A stretch of DNA of 43,863 bases from positions 1 to 43,863 of the forward strand of contig JASJBE010000014.1 of assembly GCA_030066655.1 (NCBI GenBank). Reading direction: 5' to 3'. This document shows, piece by piece, positions 7,492 to 16,400 of the stretch (position 1 is its first letter; every line of letters begins with the position of its first letter). The notes below the pieces were generated by a model. That model had not been told where the DNA came from. It ran no database searches and worked only from the letters and a program-made list of their open reading frames with translations. This stretch comes from Woeseiaceae bacterium. GTDB lineage: Bacteria; Pseudomonadota; Gammaproteobacteria; Steroidobacterales; Woeseiaceae. A program made the position numbers and the translations under genes.

Positions 7492-8730
7492 TCAGCCGAC
7501 GCCTCCCTGGTCGCGCCAGTGCTGGATGCGGTTCCAGAACAGCTCGGTGAACATGTCGATCTCATGCGGCGGGTAGAGCGCCTCGACCTTCTGGCGAATC
7601 GCGTCGAGCACGACCTCGGTGCCGAAGAACTCGTGCGCGACGTCGTCGATATCCGACAGGTGCCTGTCACAGAACTCGTGGAACTGGTCGTACTCGAAAT
7701 AATCGAAGGCGAGCTTTGCGTATTCGTCGAGCTTCTCGTCAAAGGAGATGTCTCTCGCCGCGATGCTGAAGTACTTCTCCCAGTCGAGGTTGCTGTGCAT
7801 CGAGCGATCGGTCGCGGCGCAGTAGACGGACCAGCGGATGTTTGACTTGATCAGCCACGGGAAGTGGAAGTGTAACGACGTGACCTGCGAATCCGGACAC
7901 GCGTTGGCGAAGTCGATCGGCTGCCACAGCCCGTTCGAGCGCAGCGCCTCGCAGGAATTGAAGTCCCAGCCGAAGAACGCGTTGATGACCATCGTCATTT
8001 TCGCGAGCGTGGTCTCGTCGCTGTCGGACAGGAAGTTCGTGTCCATCCGGTAGCGGTCGTGCAGCGGGGCGGACGGATCGTAGTTGACGAAGCGCCACTG
8101 CGGGCCGAGTCCGACGCAGCGGACGAACGCGTCGTTCGGGATGACGCCCTTTTGCAGGTGCATCAACCGCGTGCCGCTCTCGTCGTAGGCTTTCTTCAGC
8201 GACTCGCCGTCGTGAATGGCCGTGACGCCGACCCAGGCGCCGCCGTCGTAGGGCTTCATGAACAGCGGGTAGCCGATTTTCTGGCCGATGGCCTCGAGAT
8301 CGAACAGCTTCGCGTACTTCTTGAGCGTGCGTTCGAGGTCCGGGCTCTCGACGTAGGCCTTGGGCGGCACGACCCAGGTATCGGGCACCGGGAAGCCGAG
8401 GCGCATCATCGCTGCGTACGACGTGTGCTTCTCCATCGCCTGCAGTGACCACGGGTTGTTGAAGACGTACAGGTCGTCGGTGAGTATCGCCTTTTTGATC
8501 CACTCGCGAGACGTGTGATACCAGTGCGTCAGGCGGTCGATGACGACGTCGTATTTGACCGGCTGTCTCAGGTCGAAGGGCTCGATCGCGACGCGCTCGA
8601 CGTCGAAAGTCTGCGTGCTACCGTCCAGGTCGATCGCGAGATCGAGTTTCTTCAGCAGCGCTTCGTAGCAGATGGGCCAGCAGATATCGCCGCCGAGCGA
8701 CAGGCCGATGTGTCTTTGTTTTGTTGGCAT
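7492..8730 (-). CDS. ATP-grasp protein, third and divergent type
   Basis: The 412-residue protein is an ATP-grasp member not closely similar to the two other ligases of the island. The fold is indicated by MEKHTSYAAM (K101), a GYPLFMKP strand with K159, and a glycine-rich YDGGAWVG loop. Acidic metal-site residues probably come from the NSCEALRS and QPIDFANACPD stretches. The region after about residue 330 is helical and rich in aromatic and acidic residues. A GGAGAA ribosome-binding sequence precedes the ATG at 8730. It is the middle gene of a four-gene minus-strand unit: 51 bases after the Fes-like esterase and 2 bases before the small esterase. A peptide- or amide-bond-forming role is likely by family; the substrates are unknown. 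Confidence 0.8.
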   Translation of the reverse strand: MPTKQRHIGLSLGGDICWPICYEALLKKLDLAIDLDGSTQTFDVERVAIEPFDLRQPVKYDVVIDRLTHWYHTSREWIKKAILTDDLYVFNNPWSLQAMEKHTSYAAMMRLGFPVPDTWVVPPKAYVESPDLERTLKKYAKLFDLEAIGQKIGYPLFMKPYDGGAWVGVTAIHDGESLKKAYDESGTRLMHLQKGVIPNDAFVRCVGLGPQWRFVNYDPSAPLHDRYRMDTNFLSDSDETTLAKMTMVINAFFGWDFNSCEALRSNGLWQPIDFANACPDSQVTSLHFHFPWLIKSNIRWSVYCAATDRSMHSNLDWEKYFSIAARDISFDEKLDEYAKLAFDYFEYDQFHEFCDRHLSDIDDVAHEFFGTEVVLDAIRQKVEALYPPHEIDMFTELFWNRIQHWRDQGGVG

Positions 8731-8780
8731 TGCCGTATTCTCCAGCGCGGTTTCAGGCCGACTTTCCGACGTGCCGCGTT

Positions 8781-9917
8781 CTATTCATAGACCATCCACT
8801 GCGGGCCCGGGAACAGCCAGGACAGGCCGCTTCTCAGGCGGTCGCGCCAGTTCTCCCAGTTATGGGCGTCGCGCGCTTCCTCGAACAGCACGTCAATGCC
8901 CTGTCCCTGCAGCTTCGGTATCAGTGAGCGATTTTCGTAAATCAGTGACTCGTACATGCCGCAGCTCATGTAGATGCGCTCAGACGGAATGCCGGGCGAG
9001 TCCCTGAAGTCATTCATGAACTCGACGACCGGGTCGAACACCGGATCGCGTTTGTGCCGGCCGATATCGCTGAACGCGAACGAGCCGGACTGCAGCAGCA
9101 ATCTGCCAAACAGGCCCTGGTTTCGCCAGGCCGTGTGCAGCGATGCCACGCCGCCGAAAGACGCCCCCATGATGCAGCGCGATCGCGGGTCGTCGATCAG
9201 CGGGTAGGCATCGTACAAGGCGGGCAGCAGTTCGTCAGCAATATATTTTGCGTGCCTGTCGTCGCCGGCGTACTCGTTGAGCCGATCGGGCGACTGGGTC
9301 AGCGCGACGATCAGCGGCGGTATCTCAAGCGCCTGGATCAGGTTGTCCAGCACGGTCTGCAAGGCAGCGAACTTCAGGTAGTCGACGCCATCATGAACGA
9401 TGAGCAACCCGAAGCGGCGGTTCAGGCGGAAGCGGGCCGGCAGGTAGACCTGTACCGTACGCTCGTCGCCGAATACGGCGCTTTGAACCGTCAGTGATTC
9501 CAGCCGCCCTTTGTTGGACTCGGGCAAGTCGTACGTCCAGTGGGGCCGTTCGTAACCGAAGCCCTGGCAGACCGAGTTGGCGCCGAACGGGTCGTGCGCC
9601 TTGACCGGGTTCAGCGGGTCCAGGATCAGTTCGCCGTGACCGTCGCGAACGACCTCGAACTTGTACTCGACCCTGGAGCCTTTCGGCAGGTCGATCGTTG
9701 CGGCCCACAGGTCCGTGCCTTCCAGCGGTGCGAAGGCTTGTGCGGTGTCGAGTCCGGAGATCCAGATGCGCAGGTAGATCGCATCGGCCTCACCGCGGAA
9801 GACAAACGTGACGTCGCTGCTGTCCACGAGCGGGAAATCGTTGTCCGCGATAAACGCGTCGACCGCCGCCGCGTCCGGCTCGCCGTTTTCGAAAAGCTTC
9901 TCAAGTATCGGATTCAT
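8781..9917 (-). CDS. Esterase with N-terminal Ig/CBM48-like domain (enterochelin-esterase-like)
   Basis: The 378-residue protein has two parts. Residues about 35-115 form an all-beta domain with a YKFEV strand and a DPLNP turn, as in the N-terminal domain of Fes-type esterases and the CBM48 module of glycogen-active enzymes. Residues about 150-378 are an alpha/beta-hydrolase with nucleophile G251-A-S253-F-G255 and a likely catalytic H352 in DAHNWENW. The ATG at 9917 overlaps the upstream TGA in an ATGA junction, which fixes this start against a longer frame beginning at 10031. No signal peptide is seen. With glgA in the same island, binding to an alpha-glucan is an attractive idea, but the family also hydrolyses siderophore esters and other acyl substrates. 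Confidence 0.82.
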   Translation of the reverse strand: MNPILEKLFENGEPDAAAVDAFIADNDFPLVDSSDVTFVFRGEADAIYLRIWISGLDTAQAFAPLEGTDLWAATIDLPKGSRVEYKFEVVRDGHGELILDPLNPVKAHDPFGANSVCQGFGYERPHWTYDLPESNKGRLESLTVQSAVFGDERTVQVYLPARFRLNRRFGLLIVHDGVDYLKFAALQTVLDNLIQALEIPPLIVALTQSPDRLNEYAGDDRHAKYIADELLPALYDAYPLIDDPRSRCIMGASFGGVASLHTAWRNQGLFGRLLLQSGSFAFSDIGRHKRDPVFDPVVEFMNDFRDSPGIPSERIYMSCGMYESLIYENRSLIPKLQGQGIDVLFEEARDAHNWENWRDRLRSGLSWLFPGPQWMVYE

Positions 9918-10858
9918 GCGGCCCTGACTCGCGTGAGCTGGCCTTTCTTGCCGAGCCTCTGGGCAAGCGACACGCCAACGACCGATGTGCCTCCGAATTC
10001 GACCGATGCGCCGCTCACGAGCGTCACGCACTTATCCGGCGCGAAGCGACGAGCCATCAGGCCGATACGCGGCCTGTCGCGCAGGCGCAGGCGGCCCGTC
10101 GGGTCGGGCAGGAAGACGTGCCCTCGCACGAGACCGAGACCCGCGCTGAGCACTTCGGGTTCTCGTCGGCCCTGGGGCATGCGGTCATGAAACAACACGA
10201 TGCGATCGGCCAGCACCATCGCGCCGGCCGACCAGGCGATGATCGTGCGATCAGCCAGCAGGTCGGCCATGCCAAACAGGCTCAGGCGGTTCAGCAGAAT
10301 CGCGATGTTGCCGCCCGTGATGATGACGCCGTCGTTGGCATCGAGAATGTCGGCGATCTCCCGGCGGTGTTCGTCGATCGCCGGCAGCGTTTCCGTATTC
10401 CAGGTCCGGGCGAACTGCTCGTAGACCGACGTCGTGCGCTTCAGGTGATGGCGATCCAGCGCTCTGAGCTGTGCCACGGCATGGCGTTGTTCGGCGGCCA
10501 GGATGTCGGCGTCGCCGCTTGCTTTCAGCGTGTGCCTGGCGGCGATGGCGAGCTGCTTCAGGCGCAGTCGATACAGGCGCTGCTGTTGCTGCAGGCGGTC
10601 CTGCCGCGCGCGGTAGTCACTCGCAAGGTCCTCATGGTCGCGAAGCAGCGATTCCGTCCGGCCGTACAGGCACAGGTCGGCGAGCGGCAGGCCGACGACA
10701 TCGCGAATCTCATCGATGTCGTTCTCGGCCTCCTGCCAGCCGGCCGAGATGACGGCCAGCGAGCGCGCCTCGATGCCCGACGCCTCGATTGCGTCGCCGA
10801 GGTTGATCGTGGGCCGCTGCGGGCCAAGCAGCAGCCGGCGCGGTGTCTCTGTACTCAT
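9914..10858 (-). CDS. S51 / cyanophycinase-like (class I glutamine-amidotransferase fold) protein with helical insert
   Basis: The 314-residue protein shows the S51-type signature GGNIAILL (about 182-189) followed by the nucleophile strand AWS210AGAM. Serine in SAGA is the nucleophile of peptidase E and cyanophycinase, which cut Asp- or Arg-containing dipeptide units. Residues about 75-140 are a strongly charged, Gln- and Arg-rich helical stretch (likely coiled coil) that the basic fold does not need. The segment matching the usual histidine strand reads GHVFLPDP, so the canonical D-x-H-F motif is not evident and catalysis is uncertain. The start at 10858 has a GGGG box 6 bases upstream; a GTG at 10879 is possible. 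It is the first gene of the four-gene minus-strand unit, overlapping the next gene by 4 bases. Confidence 0.75.
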   Translation of the reverse strand: MSTETPRRLLLGPQRPTINLGDAIEASGIEARSLAVISAGWQEAENDIDEIRDVVGLPLADLCLYGRTESLLRDHEDLASDYRARQDRLQQQQRLYRLRLKQLAIAARHTLKASGDADILAAEQRHAVAQLRALDRHHLKRTTSVYEQFARTWNTETLPAIDEHRREIADILDANDGVIITGGNIAILLNRLSLFGMADLLADRTIIAWSAGAMVLADRIVLFHDRMPQGRREPEVLSAGLGLVRGHVFLPDPTGRLRLRDRPRIGLMARRFAPDKCVTLVSGASVEFGGTSVVGVSLAQRLGKKGQLTRVRAA

Positions 10859-11035
10859 GTCAGCCCCACAGACACGCACAATCCCATGGACGCCAACGCT
10901 TCGCGCAGGCGGTTCCGGCTCTCCCGTCTGATTCGGGGAGCAGCAAGGGGGTTGTGAGATCGCATAGGCGACAAGTGTAACTGCATTGGTCCGGCGCGTT
11001 CATGCGGGCTTGAGCCTATCCGCGAGAGCCGCCCA

Positions 11036-11071
11036 TGAAAAAGGCCGGCCAGCATTGCTGCTGGCCGGCCT
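11036..11071 (-). terminator. Rho-independent terminator of the subtilase gene
   Basis: A perfect 13-bp stem (11042-11054 with 11059-11071) with a 4-base loop is followed, reading on the minus strand, by a run of five T. It starts 20 bases after the subtilase stop codon and is the strongest hairpin seen in the window. It separates the c-di-GMP/protease block from the ATP-grasp island. Confidence 0.93.
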
Positions 11072-11090
11072 GTTGCTGCTCTCGATTCGT

Positions 11091-13265
11091 TTAGTCGTCG
11101 TTCAGTGCGTGCTCCGGAGTGACCTCGTGCAGCGGACTCAGGTCTTGAACTGCATCCGTCCACAGAAAGCCGTCGGTCCACAGGAAGGCATCCGTCCACA
11201 GGAAGGCGTCGGTCCACAGGAAGGCATCGGTCCACAGGAACGCATCGGTCCACAGGAACGCATCCGTCCAGAGATAAGCGTCCGTCCACAGGAAGCCGTC
11301 GGTCCACAGGAAGGCGGCGCCCCACGTCGAATCGCCCCATAGCGCGGCCGTGTCTTCGACGAAGATGGCATTATCCGTGTCGTTACGCATCATGCGCGGC
11401 GACAGGGCCTGGCCCGCGACCGTGCCGGTCTCCGCGAGAGCCGCAGTGACGTCGAGAACGCCCGCGCCAGCCGTGACCGGGTCGGCGTCGATTTTGCGTG
11501 CCGAGCGCATCAGGCGCGCCTTGACCGTCGACGGGCTCAGCGTAGCGTCCTGCTCGAGCATCAGAGCGGCCGTCGCGGACACGGCGCCGGCGGCCATGCT
11601 GGTACCGGACATTTCGAGGTAGCGTTCCTGACAGGTACCGGCGCAGTTCGGCTTACGGTCTGGCATGTCACGCTTCATCTTCGACTCACCCGGTACCGGC
11701 GCGATGTAGCGGTTGCCCGGTGCGACGAGGTCCGGCTTCATGATGTGGTCGATCAGCGTCGGGCCACGCGATGAATAGGTAGACACATAGTCGTCGTTGA
11801 AGTTAGACGTGCCGTTGTCCGTCAGCGAGCCGACCGTGATGATCTTGCGCGAGTTACCCGGACTCGTGATCGTGAAGTTGCCGTCACGGCCGTAGTTGCC
11901 GGCCGAGGCGACGACAACGAAGCCGGCGTCCCAGACCGCCTCGACCGCGAGTACGAGTGGGTCGGTCGTATTGGATTCTTCCAGTGCCTTGCCGAGCGAC
12001 AGGTTGACGACACCGATGCCGTGCTTCGCGCCGTTCGCCAGTATCCAGTCCAGCGCCGCGATCGCGTCGGAGACGTTGCCAACGCCGTTCTCGTCGAACA
12101 CGCGCAGCGAGTGGATCGGCGTGTACGGAGCGATGCCCTGGTAAGCGCCGTTCGAGCTGGCGCCGCTGGCGCCGATGACACCGGCGACGTGTGTGCCGTG
12201 ACCGAACGGGTCGTAGGCGTCGTCAGCGATGACCTGGATTGCGACGTTGTCGATGTACATGTGCGCGTCCGGATCGTACTCGTGCACGCGGAAACGGATC
12301 ACCGCGTCTGCGGAGCGGTAAGCGGACAAATCAATCGTCTCACCGAACACAAGCAGGTTGTCGCCGTTCTGCGCGGAGTAGGTCGCCAGTGACGACCAGT
12401 TGTTGCCGCCGTCGGTCGATACGTCGAGCGTGTAGGAAACGTGATCCCTCACGCTGTAGATGCGATAGTCAAACGTCAGGATGGCTGAGTTCGCCTTCGA
12501 CAGGTCGACCGGGCGCTGCACGGCATCACCGACGCCGCCGCGGCCATCAAATTCGATGCAGCGACTTGCTGGATCGGGGCAGTTGTCAATTTCAACCGAC
12601 ACGCTGCCGCCCGACGGACTGTTGTTGTCGCCGAACTCTACCCAAGGAGTCAGGCCCCATTTGATCGAACCGTCGCTGTTGTTGAACGCGGTGACATCGA
12701 AATTGTCCAGGTAAACGCCCGTAGCGCCATCATCGACGTCCGTGACACAAGGCGATGTCGAGAGACCCGGAACCGCGCCGTTATAGCAGTCGATGCGTTG
12801 AGCGACATACAGGTCACCGTGGCGACCGACGCCAGAATCGATGACCGCTACGCCGACCTGCTTGGTGGACGCCATCTTCTTTTGCGACTCCAGTTGCGTC
12901 CGTGTCGTTAACGTGTTCCACGTTGCCTGGTAGGGCACGTTCGCTGTGGCGCGAGCAGAGGCTGAGAAGCTCTCGATCCGCTCGTCGGGCACGACGAAAG
13001 CGACACGCCTGGAACGCTTCAGCCGCTCGATAGCACGGGGAGGCAGGCTCGCCGAGCGCATCCTGAGCTTGCCGAATTCGCGTTTGATCTTACCGCCGTT
13101 GCGCCGGACGTTGTCTGACTGTGAGCGATCGAGCCTGGCCTTGTAGCCGATGATCACGTCGATCTTCTCGCCCTTCGCCCCGCCTTCGTGCGAGGCGAAT
13201 GCGATCGGTGCGAAGCAAAGCCCCGTCATCGCGATTGCTGTCAGTACGAACTTCAGTTTATTCAC
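11091..13265 (-). CDS. Secreted subtilisin-like serine protease (S8) with inserted beta domain and C-terminal FLWTD repeats
   Basis: The catalytic residues are D143 (AVIDSGVG), H356 (GHGTHVAG), N457 (ASAGNYG) and S556 (SGTSMAAG). Over 200 residues separate Asp and His, where subtilases normally need far fewer; the insert (about 160-345) reads as a jelly-roll or carbohydrate-binding-like domain (strands LTFDYRIY, YTLDVSTDGG, MYIDNVAI). A short pro-region precedes the protease domain. The C-terminus carries nine tandem FLWTD[A/G] units, then an acidic tail. The start chosen is GTG 13265, with AGGAAA 8 bases upstream and a clean signal peptide ending near FASHEGG; the frame is open to 13418 with other possible starts. 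Likely exported. The repeats may bind the cell surface or another protein; their role is unknown. Confidence 0.88.
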   Translation of the reverse strand: MNKLKFVLTAIAMTGLCFAPIAFASHEGGAKGEKIDVIIGYKARLDRSQSDNVRRNGGKIKREFGKLRMRSASLPPRAIERLKRSRRVAFVVPDERIESFSASARATANVPYQATWNTLTTRTQLESQKKMASTKQVGVAVIDSGVGRHGDLYVAQRIDCYNGAVPGLSTSPCVTDVDDGATGVYLDNFDVTAFNNSDGSIKWGLTPWVEFGDNNSPSGGSVSVEIDNCPDPASRCIEFDGRGGVGDAVQRPVDLSKANSAILTFDYRIYSVRDHVSYTLDVSTDGGNNWSSLATYSAQNGDNLLVFGETIDLSAYRSADAVIRFRVHEYDPDAHMYIDNVAIQVIADDAYDPFGHGTHVAGVIGASGASSNGAYQGIAPYTPIHSLRVFDENGVGNVSDAIAALDWILANGAKHGIGVVNLSLGKALEESNTTDPLVLAVEAVWDAGFVVVASAGNYGRDGNFTITSPGNSRKIITVGSLTDNGTSNFNDDYVSTYSSRGPTLIDHIMKPDLVAPGNRYIAPVPGESKMKRDMPDRKPNCAGTCQERYLEMSGTSMAAGAVSATAALMLEQDATLSPSTVKARLMRSARKIDADPVTAGAGVLDVTAALAETGTVAGQALSPRMMRNDTDNAIFVEDTAALWGDSTWGAAFLWTDGFLWTDAYLWTDAFLWTDAFLWTDAFLWTDAFLWTDAFLWTDGFLWTDAVQDLSPLHEVTPEHALNDD
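11151..11312 (-). repeat. Nine tandem 18-bp repeats encoding FLWTD[A/G]
   Basis: Nine units of exactly 18 bp lie head to tail with no spacer. Each encodes FLWTDA or FLWTDG; one unit has Tyr in place of Phe. Differences between units are mostly at single bases, so the array could gain or lose units by slippage or recombination without a frameshift. Confidence 0.95.
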
Positions 13266-13414
13266 TGTCTTTTTCCTGTTTACCGGCGTCGCGCTCGTGC
13301 CGTTGTTGATTCCTTTCGTGTATTCGAACAAAGTCATGGCGCTTTCGGAGGTGTGCACTCGGTCCGGGTCGGCCGGCCAGCTGTGAGGTCGGTCACATAA
13401 TCCCTGTGTCAAAT

Positions 13415-16400
13415 TCATGCCGCCCCCTCGGCCGTCCTGGCCTGGTCGAAGTCCGGGTTGTGTTCAGTCAGGCGACCGTTACGGCGCGCGCGGAACAGGA
13501 TCGAAGACGGCTGGATGTCGTCGATCTCGAAGCCCTGGCTGGTCGCTGCCTCGTCGATACCGAGCAGTCCGACCCACGCGTCGCGCTTGCTCTTCGCCTC
13601 GTACATGAGGCTGTCGGCGAGGTTGATGACCTCATCCAGACCCGAGTTCTCCGAATGGCCGCTGTACAGCGGGTAGGCGACAAAGCCGATGGAGCAGGTC
13701 GTGCGGACAATCTGTCCCTCTTCGAGCGTGAAGCTCGTCGCGGCGATCTTGGAGCGGATACGCTCGGCCAGCGCCTCGGCTTCACCCGGGTGGCTCTGCT
13801 TCGCGACGACGACGAACTCGTCGCCGCCCCAGCGGACGACGAAGTCAGAGCGTCGGCAGGTCGACAACAGGACGTCGCGGATCTCCAGCAACATCTGGTC
13901 GCCCGCAGCGTGGCCGTAGGTGTCGTTGATCGGCTTGAAGTTATCGAGGTCGATCATCATGAAGACGAGGTCGGCCGCATCTTCCGGCTTCATGCCGTTT
14001 AATTCATTCGTGTGCTTGCGACGGATCGTCTCGAGGTCGCGCGAGACTTCCTCGAACACGAAGCGGCGGTTGCGCAGGCCCGTCAGCGGATCGCTGAGGC
14101 TGCTCTCCTGCAGCGACTGGTTCAGCTCGACCAGCTCTTCGCTGCGCTCGGCAAGCTCGCGGGTGCGCTTCGAGACTTCGCGCTCGAGGCGATGGCTGTA
14201 CTCTTCCTCGCGGCGCAGTCGGCGCTGATGGCCCCACCACAGGAACAGGCAGATCTGCACAAACAACGCGGCGTACGCGACATAGGCCCACCAGGTATCC
14301 CAAGGCGCGGGCTTGACGCGCAGCGGCATGGCAAAACCGGCCTCGTTCCAGACACCGTCAGCGTTCGCCGCCTTGATGCGCAGCAGGTAGTAACCGTCGT
14401 TAAGGTCCGTGTACGTCACCCGGTGCGCGGTGCCGAGGTCAATCCAGTCCTGGTCGAAGCCTTCGAGCTTGTACATAAAGCGGTTGTTGTCGGACGAGAT
14501 GAAGTCCAGCGCCGCAAACTCGAACGTGATGTTGTCGTCAGCGTAGCCGAGCTCGATGCCGTCGCTAATGTCACTGGGGATGCGGGCCGAGCCGTCATCG
14601 CCAGAATTGAAAAATCCGGTCAGCACAATAGGCGGAATAGTCGAGCTGACCGGGAGCCCCTCGGGCTCAAATTCGTTGAAACCTCTGGCGCCACCGAAGA
14701 ACAGCGTGCCGTCGGCGCTCGCGTGATAAGCGCCGAAGTTGAACTCTTCAGACTGCAGGCCGTGGCGGCGATGCAGCTGCTTCATGCCACCGGTGTCGCG
14801 GTCGATACGCGTGATGCCGTAGTTGGTGCTCAGCCACAGGTCACCGGCGTTGTCGGACAGGACGCCGTAGACGACGTCGTTCGACAGGCCGTCTTTCTGC
14901 GACAGGTTTGAGAACTGCACCTTCTCAGGCGCGTCCGATGAGCCGAGGACGCGGTCGAGGCCAGCGCCTCTCGTGCCGACCCAGACAATGCCCTTGGCGT
15001 CGACGTGCAGCGAGTAGATGGTGTCCGATGACAGGCTGGTTGCGTCGTCCTCGTCGTAACGGAACGCGTGAATCGATCCGGTCTCGCGGTCGTACAGGTT
15101 CAGGCCGCCGGAGTCCGTCCCGATCCAGATATTGCCGAGCCGATCCTCGGCGAACGCGGTGACACGCGGGCCACTCAGCGCTTTACCCGGAGCGGCATCG
15201 GATCCGATGCGCGAGAAGTCGCCGGTCTGCTTGTCGAAGATGCTGACGCCGCCACCGAAGGTGCCCGCCCAGATCAGGCCCTGGCTGTCTTCGAACAGCG
15301 CCATGATGCCGTTGGCGCTAAGGCTCTTGTCGTCAGACGGGTCGTTCCTGAAGTTCGTGAACGTGCCGTTCGCCGTGTCGAGGCGGCTCAGTCCGCCACG
15401 CATCGTGCCGGCCCAGACATCGCCTTCCGAATCGACGATCAGGCTCATGACGCGGTCGCCGCTCAGGCTTGCCGGATCGTTCGGGTCTTTGCGGTAGTGG
15501 GTGACGCTGCCGTCTTTGCGGTCGCGTGCAATCAGGCCGTCGCCGAAGGTGCCGATCCAGAGCGTATCGTCATCGGCAGTCGCAAATGAGACGATGTTCG
15601 GCTGGCGATCTTCCGTCGCCGCGATGCTGCTCGTCTCCTGCAGGCCCAGCGCCCACGTGCGCGGGTTCCACTTGTTAATCCCCGACGTCAGCGTGCCGAC
15701 CCAGATGAGGCCGCTGCGATCCTGGAACAGGGTGCTGACTGCGTCGCTGCTGAGGCTGTTCGGGTCATTGGAATCGGCGTTGAAGCGCGTGAACTGCCGT
15801 GACGCTTCGTCCAGCAGGCTCAGGCCACCCGTCGTGCCAACCCAGATTCGCTTGGCTTCGTCTTCGAAGATGACGGTCACACGATCGTCGGAAAGCGAGC
15901 CTGCGTCTTCGGGATCGTGGCGAAACTGCGTAACACTACCCGTCATCGCATCGATCATGTTCAGGCCGCCGTCGTAGGTGCCTACCCAGACGCGACCCCT
16001 GGAGTCGGATGCGATGCTGCGAATCCGGGCAGAGCTCAGCGCCTGGTCGGCGTCGTTGGCGAACGGCTCAATCTCACCGCTCTCGAGATCAATGGTGTAA
16101 AGCCCCGTGTCGGTGCCGACCCAGAGGCGATTGCTGTGGTCTTTGTGCAGCGCGAAAATGCTTTCGTCACCGCCGGCGAGGTCGAAGCGCTCGAACTGGC
16201 CGTTGGCCGGGTTCAGTCGATTCAGTCCGTTCTGGCGAAGGCCAACCCAGATCGAACCATCGCTGTCGGCCAGCAGCGTTCGAACAATGTTGCCGGCGAT
16301 GCTGAATTCGTCATCGGCGTCGTGGCGATAGGTCGTGAAAATCTCTGCGTCCGGATCGAACTTCGACAGGCCGCCGCCCTTCGTCGCTACCCACAACGCG

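Noticed and set aside
9918..10031. Longer N-terminus for the Fes-like esterase
   Set aside because: The extension is Arg-rich, overlaps the upstream gene, and the ATGA junction at 9914-9917 gives a normal coupled start.
13266..13414. Possible c-di-GMP riboswitch in the leader of the subtilase gene, next to a c-di-GMP cyclase
   Set aside because: The conserved GEMM elements were not found. A TTGACA box is present at 13407-13412 on the minus strand, but no good -10 follows at normal spacing.
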